From Beggiatoa alba B18LD (GTDB lineage: Bacteria > Pseudomonadota > Gammaproteobacteria > Beggiatoales > Beggiatoaceae), in assembly GCF_000245015.1 (NCBI RefSeq), contig NZ_JH600070.1, forward strand, positions 2,080,634 through 2,144,633: a DNA stretch of 64,000 bases, written 5' to 3'. Of the stretch, positions 7,845-15,077 are shown one piece after another. Each line of letters opens with the position of its first letter. Position 1 is the first letter of the stretch. Under the pieces are notes generated by a model. That model saw only the letters and a program-made list of their open reading frames with translations. It was not told the origin of the DNA and did no database searches. The position numbers and the translations under genes were made by a program.

Positions 7845-8955
7845 AGGTTAATTTAATATCTGTCCAAACTAAAAAATGGTCGGAACAAGTGACTAAAGGG
7901 GCGTCAGTATCAGGGGCGACAGGGGCAAAAATACCTGATTGTTGTACCCATAAAGAACGTGAGGGCAGGATATAGTCAACCCGTAAACCCCATGTACTTG
8001 TCTGCATTTGCGCCCGTTGCACTCGTGCATTGACAGCAAGCGATAACTGCGGGCGTTTAGGGACATGTATGCCAAGCGTGCAAGTAGGATTCATGCGTGG
8101 ATGTCGTAATAGTTGCGTCATTGCTCCGCGTAAACTGTTCCCAATAAACGGGTCAGCGTTCATGTCTCCCATTAAAACGAATTTTTCCCGACTACTCAAG
8201 CCACCTCGATGACCTTTATCATCATATAAATAATGAGCTTGTTCACCATCCGTTAAATAATCTGCCCATAAACGCAATTCATCGTAATTACGGCAACGAT
8301 TGCGTTGTGGCACACCATCATCAATCGGCGGGGTAGGGTGGGCAATGAGTAAATGAATGATGCCTGTTGGGAGTTCAACGGGAATATCAACATGATTTTT
8401 GGAGGATAGACGCATAATGTCTAAAGCAGCAGCGTTAAAATAATCCGTTCCATCCGCTCTTTTTGGCAATTTTGCGTGTGGCATATCGCGCCATAAAAAA
8501 TACTGAAAACTTCGCATCTTATCCAATTGCAGGGGAAATTTTGCCAGTAGCGCAAAGGCATATTGTCCCGCAAATGTGCCAAAGCCAAACGCATCATGTG
8601 GACTGTCTAGCCGTCCATCGCCATCTAAATCTAATCCGCTCAGAATCCCTGTATTGGAGGGTATAGCATAACGATAAGGATAAAAAACGGGATGTCCTTC
8701 TGGCTGTTGCGGATGATTTAAATAGTTTTCTTGAAAATACGTTAAATTCTGTTGATTCTCGGCATAATCAAATTCTTGTAAGAGTAAAATATCAGGGTTT
8801 ACCCGCTGAATAATGCCCGCAACTTGGGATAATTGTGGATGTTCACAAACTTGCAATTCGCTGGTTAATTGCCCCGCATTTGGACGAAACAGCGAGGCGT
8901 TAAACGTTGCAAAACGCACAGGGCGGGCTTTAGGCATCACTTGTGTTGTGAACAC
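7843..8955 (-). CDS. Endonuclease/exonuclease/phosphatase (EEP) family hydrolase
   Basis: Up to 370 residues from a GTG at 8955; an ATG at 8937 (364 residues) is equally possible, and neither has a good ribosome site. EEP motifs occur in order: FATFNAS near the start, DILLLQEFD (about residue 55), GDMNAD (metal and phosphate site), DYILPS, and SDHFLVW at the end. The domain cleaves phosphodiester or phosphomonoester bonds with Mg2+. The substrate (DNA, lipid or sugar phosphate) is not evident. There is no clear signal peptide. The start lies only two bases after the YejA-like gene stop, so they are co-transcribed. The stop codon overlaps a repeat terminus. Confidence 0.82.
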   Translation of the reverse strand: MFTTQVMPKARPVRFATFNASLFRPNAGQLTSELQVCEHPQLSQVAGIIQRVNPDILLLQEFDYAENQQNLTYFQENYLNHPQQPEGHPVFYPYRYAIPSNTGILSGLDLDGDGRLDSPHDAFGFGTFAGQYAFALLAKFPLQLDKMRSFQYFLWRDMPHAKLPKRADGTDYFNAAALDIMRLSSKNHVDIPVELPTGIIHLLIAHPTPPIDDGVPQRNRCRNYDELRLWADYLTDGEQAHYLYDDKGHRGGLSSREKFVLMGDMNADPFIGNSLRGAMTQLLRHPRMNPTCTLGIHVPKRPQLSLAVNARVQRAQMQTSTWGLRVDYILPSRSLWVQQSGIFAPVAPDTDAPLVTCSDHFLVWTDIKLT

Positions 8956-8957
8956 AA

Positions 8958-10751
8958 CTATTTAACCCACCACGTTGCTAGCATCCAATCAATTGATTGA
9001 TAATACAAGGGACTTTTAGCAGGTTTGCCGAATTTATTCCAATAAGCGACTCGATGCACATTGGTGTACCAATTGGGGAGCACATATTCACCTTGTAATA
9101 AGATACGGTCTAGTGCGTGGGTTGCGGTGACTAATTCCGCACGATTGGGCGCGTAAATGATTTTGTATAACAGGGCATCAACCACAGGATTTTTTAAACC
9201 TATCCAATTGTTTGACCCTTGTTTGTCCGCAGAGCTAGAATGCCATAAATTCATTAATTCATTAGCAGGCGATTGATTTTGCTGAAAAATAGTCACAATC
9301 ATATCGTAATTAAAGGCTTCTAATAGTTGCTGATAAACGGCTAAATCGACTTTACGATAAATTAATTTAATCCCTAATCGCTCTAAATTGCGGGCAAATG
9401 GGGTGTAAATTCTATCAAAGCCATCTTGTGCAACTAAAAATTCAAAACTTAAACGCATCCCTTCTTTTTGTAAAATACCCTCTTGTAGCGTCCATCCTGC
9501 TTCTGTCAATAATTGGCTGGCTTTTTGTAGATTACTGCGCAGGGAATTCGGTGGATTCGTATTTACATTTTGCCAAACAGTCGTTAAAACCTTATCGGGA
9601 AATTCTTTCGGATATTGCGCTTGTAAGGATTGTAATAAACTCAGCTCGGCATCTGTCGGCAAGGCTTGTGGGCTGGCAAGTTCGCTATTGGTAAAATAGC
9701 TATAACATCGATTATATTGATTATAAAACAAATTTGTATTTGCCCATTCAAAATCGAAGGCAAGATTAATTGCTTGACGCACGCGGATATCTTGAAACAT
9801 GGGATTGCGCAGATTAAAGACAAATCCTTGCATTCCTGCATTATTACGATGGGGCAATTCTTCCTTAATAATTTCTCCCGTTTCAAAGGCTTTACCAACA
9901 TAACTCCGCGCCCATTCTTTAGAGTTATAGACAGTTATAAAATCAAACTCTTTTGCCTTGAATGCTTCCATCGCAATGCTTAAATCTTTGTAATACTTAA
10001 CGGTTATTTTATCGACGTTAAACATCCCGCGCCGTGTGGGTAAGTCCTTTGCCCAATATTGCGGATTACGTTGATAAATAATGTAGTTACCAATTTTAAA
10101 ATCCGTGACTGTATAAGCTCCACTACCGATTAACGGCGTTGTCACCAAACTATCAAAAGCCTGTTCGCCAACCGCTGTTTTAGAAAAAATCGGAATCATG
10201 TAGGCAACAATGAGATGTAGCTCTGGATTTTCTTTTGCAAAACTAAACTTAACTGTTAAGTTATTAATAACTTCAGCTTTGACAATGTCACTCCAGAAAA
10301 TACGATAACGGGGATGTGCTTTATCACCTTTTAAGGTGTCAAAAGAAAATTTCACATCTTCCGCAGTAACGGGCGAACCATCACTGAAACGTGCGTTAGG
10401 ATTGAGCGAAAAAGTCACGGATAGTTTATCCGCTGCTAACTGCATCTCTTTAGCGAGTAAGGCATAAACGCTATAAGGTTCATCTTCGCTTTTTACCATT
10501 AAGGTATCGAATAATAAATTCGTTGTACCAACAGCTTCCACCCCTTTGAGTAAAAACGGATTTAAACTGTTGAATGTGCCAAATCCTGAAATCGTGATGT
10601 CTCCTTGTTTCGGCGCGTCAGGATTAACATAATCAAAATGTTTAAAATCAGTGGGATATTTAGGGGAGTAACCAAGTGCCGCAGCGGAAACAGCAAAAAC
10701 AGCAGGGGAGTAAAGACAAGACAGCAAACACAGTAATCGGTAGATACGCAT
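8958..10751 (-). CDS. yejA: Periplasmic oligopeptide-binding protein, YejA-like (SBP family 5)
   Basis: 597 residues with a signal peptide (hydrophobic 5-19, likely cut after AVFA). The mature protein starts like YejA (ALGYSPKYPTDFKHFDYVNPDAPKQG) and contains the family 5 block NPNARFSDGSPVTAEDVKFS. C-terminal motifs are NELMNLWHSSSAD and YVLPNWYTNVHRVAYW. YejA-type proteins feed peptides (microcin C in E. coli) to the YejBEF ABC transporter. No permease or ATPase gene is adjacent, so the transporter must lie elsewhere or be shared. It is followed after two bases by the EEP hydrolase. Confidence 0.87.
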   Translation of the reverse strand: MRIYRLLCLLSCLYSPAVFAVSAAALGYSPKYPTDFKHFDYVNPDAPKQGDITISGFGTFNSLNPFLLKGVEAVGTTNLLFDTLMVKSEDEPYSVYALLAKEMQLAADKLSVTFSLNPNARFSDGSPVTAEDVKFSFDTLKGDKAHPRYRIFWSDIVKAEVINNLTVKFSFAKENPELHLIVAYMIPIFSKTAVGEQAFDSLVTTPLIGSGAYTVTDFKIGNYIIYQRNPQYWAKDLPTRRGMFNVDKITVKYYKDLSIAMEAFKAKEFDFITVYNSKEWARSYVGKAFETGEIIKEELPHRNNAGMQGFVFNLRNPMFQDIRVRQAINLAFDFEWANTNLFYNQYNRCYSYFTNSELASPQALPTDAELSLLQSLQAQYPKEFPDKVLTTVWQNVNTNPPNSLRSNLQKASQLLTEAGWTLQEGILQKEGMRLSFEFLVAQDGFDRIYTPFARNLERLGIKLIYRKVDLAVYQQLLEAFNYDMIVTIFQQNQSPANELMNLWHSSSADKQGSNNWIGLKNPVVDALLYKIIYAPNRAELVTATHALDRILLQGEYVLPNWYTNVHRVAYWNKFGKPAKSPLYYQSIDWMLATWWVK

Positions 10752-10866
10752 TTGTAAAAATCCTTATTGTTGTGTGCGCAAAACGGACAGGAACAACGGG
10801 CAATGTGCGTAATCATATCCAATTTTAAAAAGGATTTTTTGTTTTTTAAAAATATCAATAAGCACG

Positions 10867-11601
10867 TTACACTAAATCAGGTTTGTCACTAAAGACGGCA
10901 TCGACACCCCATGAAAATAATTCTTGTGCTTTTTCGCGTTGATTAACAGTATAAGTCAGTAGCATGTAACCTGCTGTTTTAATAGCTTTAGCTTGATGTG
11001 CTTTTAAATAATGATAATCACAATGTAGGCTGACACAGTCCAAACTTTTTAATTGTGTTTGCCAAGAATTTGGCAACATGTCGACTAATAAACCGCGTGG
11101 AACGTGTGGCAATTGAAGGCGCATGAGTTCTAAGCAAAAAGGGCTAAAGCTAGAGACAAGTAGGGGTAAATGGTTTAAATCGGTTTTTTTTAATATGTTG
11201 ATAATTGCTTGTGTGGTCGCTTGCTCTAATCCTTGACGTGGTTTAATTTCTAAATTTAATCCCATGTTTAATTGCTTTAGTAAAGCTAAAGTTTCCGCGA
11301 GGCTTGGAATGTGTTCGCCTACGAATTCGGGCGCGAACCACGAGCCTGCATCTAAACGACGCAATTGCATATAAGCGTAATCCGCAACATTGCCTACCCC
11401 ATTGCTACAGCGTTCTAAAGTATCGTCGTGAAATACTATCGGCGTTTGGCAGGCGGACAGCATCACATCTAATTCTACCCATTTTGCCCCTCGTGCTGCG
11501 GCTAAACGAAACGCGCTGAGTGTATTTTCTGGCGCATTTGCAGACGCGCCCCGATGTGCAATAACAGGGGGGAGTTGTAAACTTGGCGTGATGTCTTGCA
11601 T
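10867..11601 (-). CDS. ugpQ: Glycerophosphodiester phosphodiesterase
   Basis: 244 residues, one GDPD TIM-barrel domain without a signal peptide, so cytoplasmic like UgpQ. Motifs are AHRGASANAPENT (catalytic His near residue 16), ELDVML with metal-binding Glu and Asp, FHDDTLER (second catalytic His) and NLEIKPR. It hydrolyses glycerophosphodiesters to glycerol 3-phosphate and an alcohol. The C-terminal YTVNQREKAQELFSWGVDAVFSDKP is typical. It lies about 115 bases upstream of the YejA-like gene on the same strand. The region before its start is a repeat fragment whose CAGGATT supplies the only AGGA near the ATG. Confidence 0.9.
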   Translation of the reverse strand: MQDITPSLQLPPVIAHRGASANAPENTLSAFRLAAARGAKWVELDVMLSACQTPIVFHDDTLERCSNGVGNVADYAYMQLRRLDAGSWFAPEFVGEHIPSLAETLALLKQLNMGLNLEIKPRQGLEQATTQAIINILKKTDLNHLPLLVSSFSPFCLELMRLQLPHVPRGLLVDMLPNSWQTQLKSLDCVSLHCDYHYLKAHQAKAIKTAGYMLLTYTVNQREKAQELFSWGVDAVFSDKPDLV

Positions 11602-11604
11602 GTT

Positions 11605-11666
11605 GTTTAAATCCTGATTGAGACAATAAAAAACCTGCTAGGGTTTAAAAACCTAGCAGGTTTTTC
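11605..11666. repeat. Family 1 repeat fragment with terminator hairpin
   Basis: Contains a degenerate core end (AATCCTGATTGAGACAA) and the hairpin AACCTGCTAGG with its complement, flanked by A and T runs (about 11628-11664). It sits between the DUF4124 gene and ugpQ, both minus strand, and could terminate the former. Confidence 0.65.
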
Positions 11667-11683
11667 TCTGTTTTTAGCGGTGA

Positions 11684-12157
11684 TTAATTAGCAGGTGTGG
11701 AAGTCGCTGCACTGTCTTTGCAGTAGGCATCGATAAAAGCTTCGGCTTCGCTGGTTCTTTGTTTCCGCAATTCGTCCGACATGGGAACAAATTCGTTGGG
11801 GTTGTCTGCTTTAGGAATCACGAGGCTACCTTGAGCATTGAGTTGTTGTAAAACAGCCGTTGCTTGTTGGCATTTCGCTTCTTTTTCAGCCTTGATTTTT
11901 GCGGCAGGGTCATCGCCTGTGGGGGTTGTGGTTTTAGCCGTTTCTGTTTTCTTTTCTTCAGGTTTAGGCGCAACTTTTGGAGGCGTGGCAGAAACGTCAG
12001 GGGCTTTGATGTTTTTAGTTTCTGCGTCTGTTCCTTCAGGGGGAGGCGTTTGGCTAAATTGGGTATTACCTTCTGCGTCAACCCATTGATATAACTTGCC
12101 TGCATAAACAGGTAAACTGAGTAACCCTACTAACCCAATAATCCAGATGTGTTTCAT
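11684..12157 (-). CDS. Secreted DUF4124-domain protein
   Basis: 157 residues. A signal peptide (cut after VYAG or nearby, about residue 19) is followed by the DUF4124 signature KLYQWVDAEGNTQFSQTPPPEG. Then come a Lys/Pro/Thr-rich linker (about 50-90) and a short helical C-terminus with one Cys in each half (KCQQATAVLQQL and DAYCKD). DUF4124 proteins are small periplasmic proteins of gammaproteobacteria with no assigned activity. Upstream on the same strand is the DUF2259 gene. Downstream is a palindromic terminator made from the intergenic repeat. Confidence 0.85.
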   Translation of the reverse strand: MKHIWIIGLVGLLSLPVYAGKLYQWVDAEGNTQFSQTPPPEGTDAETKNIKAPDVSATPPKVAPKPEEKKTETAKTTTPTGDDPAAKIKAEKEAKCQQATAVLQQLNAQGSLVIPKADNPNEFVPMSDELRKQRTSEAEAFIDAYCKDSAATSTPAN

Positions 12158-12231
12158 AATAACTCCTAGAAAAAATACATGTTATTTAATTGTGTCGCAT
12201 CGTTGCAAAATAGATTCAGTCTCTTGTTATA

Positions 12232-13107
12232 TTAGCCTTGCACGTCTCTAAATTTACCCGTAACAACGATATAACGCATATTTTGCCCTTCAAATCCAGG
12301 GGAGAAGATATTAATAAAGACTGCAATATATTCTCCATTATAGATGTAAACATCCTGAATTCTATAAGCGAGTGGACAACCGCGTGTTTCAGGAATTTTT
12401 TTATCTGCTTGTAATATCACTAATCCTGTTGTGTCTTCCTCTGTTTTTGTGGTTTCTACAGTTGTTGCTGGGGGTTCAGCCGTTGTGGGTGGCGTGGGGT
12501 TGTTTGTTGTAGCTGGTGTTGGCGTTGTTGTCGCTGTAGTTGCAGGCGTATTTAGGCTTTCTAAGGGTTGTAATGTGGGGGTTGCTTCAGGTTGCGGGGT
12601 GGGCTGGATGCTAAGGGTAAATTGTTTCGCATCGCCAAAGCCGAAGCATTCTGCCTTGCCTGCTTGTTCTTCTAGGGTGAGGGTAAATGATTCGTAAATA
12701 AGTCCTGTTAAGGGTGTGCCTAAGGCAAAAGTCACTTTATGCGGGTCTGCGCTCAGGTCGCTGAGTGGGTGAGAAATAACTTGAATTCCCTGATTTTTAT
12801 CGCTAATGCCTAATTCTTTGATTTTAGCTTGTGCGACGGCTTTGTTTTCGGTGCGTAGTTTTTCTAAGTCATCGTTGCTGTCGGGTTTACCTTCTTTTAC
12901 AAAGGGTTTTATCAAGTAGTCATTTTTGAGGACATCGACAATATACAGGGTGCTATAAGGGGCTGCATTACCATCGTTAACCCCATATTGTTCAAATGCA
13001 AGGGTTTTTCCATCTTGTGCAAAGCCAATAAAGTGGAGGTTGGCAGCATCACCCGCCCAAAGATTGAGCGAGAGACCGCAGAGTATGAGCGTAAGCAGTT
13101 TTTTCAT
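12232..13107 (-). CDS. Secreted DUF2259-like protein
   Basis: 291 residues. A signal peptide ends near LWAGDA (about residue 19). The N-terminal part (AANLHFIGFAQDGKTLAFEQYGVNDG) and the C-terminal block CPLAYRIQDVYIYNGEYIAVFINIFSPGFEG match the pattern of DUF2259, predicted secreted proteins of unknown role. Between them is a Thr/Pro-rich insert (about residues 170-225) that is low in complexity and probably a flexible linker. It is located 75 bases upstream of the DUF4124 gene and may share its promoter region. Confidence 0.75.
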   Translation of the reverse strand: MKKLLTLILCGLSLNLWAGDAANLHFIGFAQDGKTLAFEQYGVNDGNAAPYSTLYIVDVLKNDYLIKPFVKEGKPDSNDDLEKLRTENKAVAQAKIKELGISDKNQGIQVISHPLSDLSADPHKVTFALGTPLTGLIYESFTLTLEEQAGKAECFGFGDAKQFTLSIQPTPQPEATPTLQPLESLNTPATTATTTPTPATTNNPTPPTTAEPPATTVETTKTEEDTTGLVILQADKKIPETRGCPLAYRIQDVYIYNGEYIAVFINIFSPGFEGQNMRYIVVTGKFRDVQG

Positions 13108-13175
13108 AAGTCCTGTTCTCGATGGTTATTAATTAGGTGTGATGTACTTTAGCGTGTTAAGTATTGGTGGAATAC

Positions 13176-14225
13176 TTAAAACTCAATTCGTTGTCCTTGT
13201 TCAGCGAGTATGAATGTCAGATTTAAATGATTTTCTTCTGTTAGTTCGTTTTGTATTAAAGCACGGTTATCTATTTGTGTATCGGTATTTGGTTTGATGT
13301 GGGTCACGATGATAGTGAGGTCTTTTAACGCTTGTTCGGGGTGTTCGCTGTCCACTTGTTGAGCAAGCTGTTGTAGGCTTTGCAGAATCAGTGCGGGGGT
13401 TAAATGTCCATAAAGTTGGTTAGTTGGGCGTGCATTGGGGTAGGCGGATTCAATAAAAATGCCGTTTAGCTGTTGCTTTTTCACTAATGGGGCGATGTAT
13501 GCCCAAAGTTGTTGGAGTTTATCACTGTTTTCAATACTATCCGCGCCTGTATCGCCGAGATAAAGGGCATAGTGTTCATTCGCTTGAATCAGGAAGGCGG
13601 TAGAATCGTAATTTTTTCCATGACTGAGCGGAAAAGCAGTAACTTTAAGCGATGTATTTGGAATATCGACCGTTGTGGCTGGTTCTAGGGTGATGTAGTG
13701 GTATTTTTTTAAATAGGGTTGTACGCCTGCATCGGCAAAATTGGGAAAAATTCGCCAGTTAAAGAGATTGTTTTGTATATCGGTTAAGACGATTGGCAAG
13801 CCAAGAATAGGTTTTGCGCTGTCGTCTGTTGCATTTAAAATCAACCCATTAAGATGGTCTAAGTGCGCATGGCTGATTAAGTAGGCTTTGACGTGTTGGC
13901 GCAGTAAATACATGGCGGGATTAACATCCGTAGGGATTGTTATCGTTGCGAAACTGCCTGCTTGTCTTGCAACGTTTAACCCTTGGTAAAGCGTGCCTGC
14001 ATCTAAGCAAATAAAGTCGGTAGAACCTGCAGGGGCTAGGAGATAAGCCGATAGGTTATTTTCTTCAATTCCACCCGCAACGCCTAATGGAATACTAACC
14101 CATTGTGTTTGCTTTACTTTTGTTTCAACAGCGATACAGTTCACACTTATCAGTAATAAACTGAAATAGCCCCAATATTGCCAACGCCAAAAAATGCTTT
14201 TTTGACAATGTGTTTTCTTATTCAT
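13176..14225 (-). CDS. Class II 3',5'-cyclic-nucleotide phosphodiesterase (CpdP/PDE1 type)
   Basis: 349 residues from ATG 14225, which has AAGAGG eight bases upstream; a GTG nine bases earlier is less likely. A hydrophobic N-terminal segment (about 14-32) suggests export or membrane anchoring. The metallo-beta-lactamase fold shows the family signature SHAHLDHLNGL (metal ligands), then SHGKNYDSTAF, LYLGDTGAD and IIVTHIKPN. Class II phosphodiesterases hydrolyse cAMP or cGMP; a periplasmic member is known from Vibrio (CpdP). Whether it acts on extracellular or internal nucleotide depends on the uncertain signal. It is the first gene of the minus-strand run. Confidence 0.85.
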   Translation of the reverse strand: MNKKTHCQKSIFWRWQYWGYFSLLLISVNCIAVETKVKQTQWVSIPLGVAGGIEENNLSAYLLAPAGSTDFICLDAGTLYQGLNVARQAGSFATITIPTDVNPAMYLLRQHVKAYLISHAHLDHLNGLILNATDDSAKPILGLPIVLTDIQNNLFNWRIFPNFADAGVQPYLKKYHYITLEPATTVDIPNTSLKVTAFPLSHGKNYDSTAFLIQANEHYALYLGDTGADSIENSDKLQQLWAYIAPLVKKQQLNGIFIESAYPNARPTNQLYGHLTPALILQSLQQLAQQVDSEHPEQALKDLTIIVTHIKPNTDTQIDNRALIQNELTEENHLNLTFILAEQGQRIEF

Positions 14226-14271
14226 GCTATACACCTCTTAATTATCATTCAATAAATTCATTGATATATAT

Positions 14272-14522
14272 AACCTGTAAAAAGACAATAGTTTGTCTGA
14301 ATCAGAATTCACAGAATTTTCAGAATTAGCAGAATTAAAAAGCATGATTCACCTGATTTTTTGGTTTTAGGGTTTTAAATTCTGTTAATTCTGAAAATCC
14401 TGATTCAGACAATGTTTTAATCCTGTCTGGTCAACCCTTTTCGCGTGTTCTGACAGACCTACTAGGTTTTGAAAGCCTAGAAGGTCTCTGTTTTATTTTA
14501 CAAAACTTTCAATACTGGGATT
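14272..14522. mobile_element. MITE-like repeat family 1, variant right end
   Basis: Starts AACCTGTAAAAAGACAATAG (left flank shortened). It has a standard core from TTGTCTGAATCAG (about 14295) to CTGATTCAGACAA (14411), the CCTGTCTGGTC spacer, a CCTACTAGG hairpin (about 14456-14486) and a divergent terminus ending AATACTGGGATT. The same alternative ending occurs at 61662-61677, suggesting a subfamily. Confidence 0.7.
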
Positions 14523-14811
14523 AAGTGTTACTGATTTTGTTCCACAAAAAAATTTTTATATTTACTTAAATTTTTTTCATATTCACCAAATTGTCGGCAT
14601 TTTTTTCACTTGAGTCATATTATTAGTTAATATGCCAAATAGATGACAAAAATATGTTGGATTAATGACAATCTTCACGGTTAGCTACTTGGCAGAAGTG
14701 TAATTGTTACGTTAGACTTGATAAAAATGCTTACATCGCACTGCAACAAAAGCATTTTGTCAACACCTTAAAACAAAATGATAAATCTTATCGTAGAGGG
14801 AATTTTTAATT
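14523..14811 (+). promoter_or_regulatory. Upstream region of rpoZ-spoT
   Basis: AT-rich leader between the repeat and rpoZ. It should contain the rpoZ promoter, but I cannot settle on a -35/-10 pair. A GAGGGA ribosome site lies about 10 bases before the rpoZ ATG. Confidence 0.4.
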
Positions 14812-15051
14812 ATGGCTCGCTTAACCGTAGATGACTGTTTAAAACATGTAGAAAATCGCTTTTCATTGGTATTACTGGCAAGTAAACGCTCCCGCCAAAT
14901 TGCTTTGGGTGCTTCTCCCTTAGTTCCTGCTGGCAAACATAAACCGACGTTGGTTGCATTACGTGAAATCGCAGAAGGAAAAATTTCACGAGATAATATC
15001 GAAGAGCACAATAAAGGTATTCGTGACGTTCGTAAGGATGATATGGCGTAA
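14812..15051 (+). CDS. rpoZ: RNA polymerase omega subunit
   Basis: 79 residues beginning [20 protein letters not shown], followed by [11 protein letters not shown] and [15 protein letters not shown], the conserved omega core that wraps the beta-prime subunit. The length fits small gammaproteobacterial omegas. In proteobacteria this protein also forms one of the ppGpp sites on RNA polymerase, so its place directly before a spoT-like gene is functionally coherent and conserved. GAGGGA precedes the start. Confidence 0.95.
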   Translation: MARLTVDDCLKHVENRFSLVLLASKRSRQIALGASPLVPAGKHKPTLVALREIAEGKISRDNIEEHNKGIRDVRKDDMA

Positions 15052-15077
15052 GCCAGTATGCATTGGATGTCACTATC

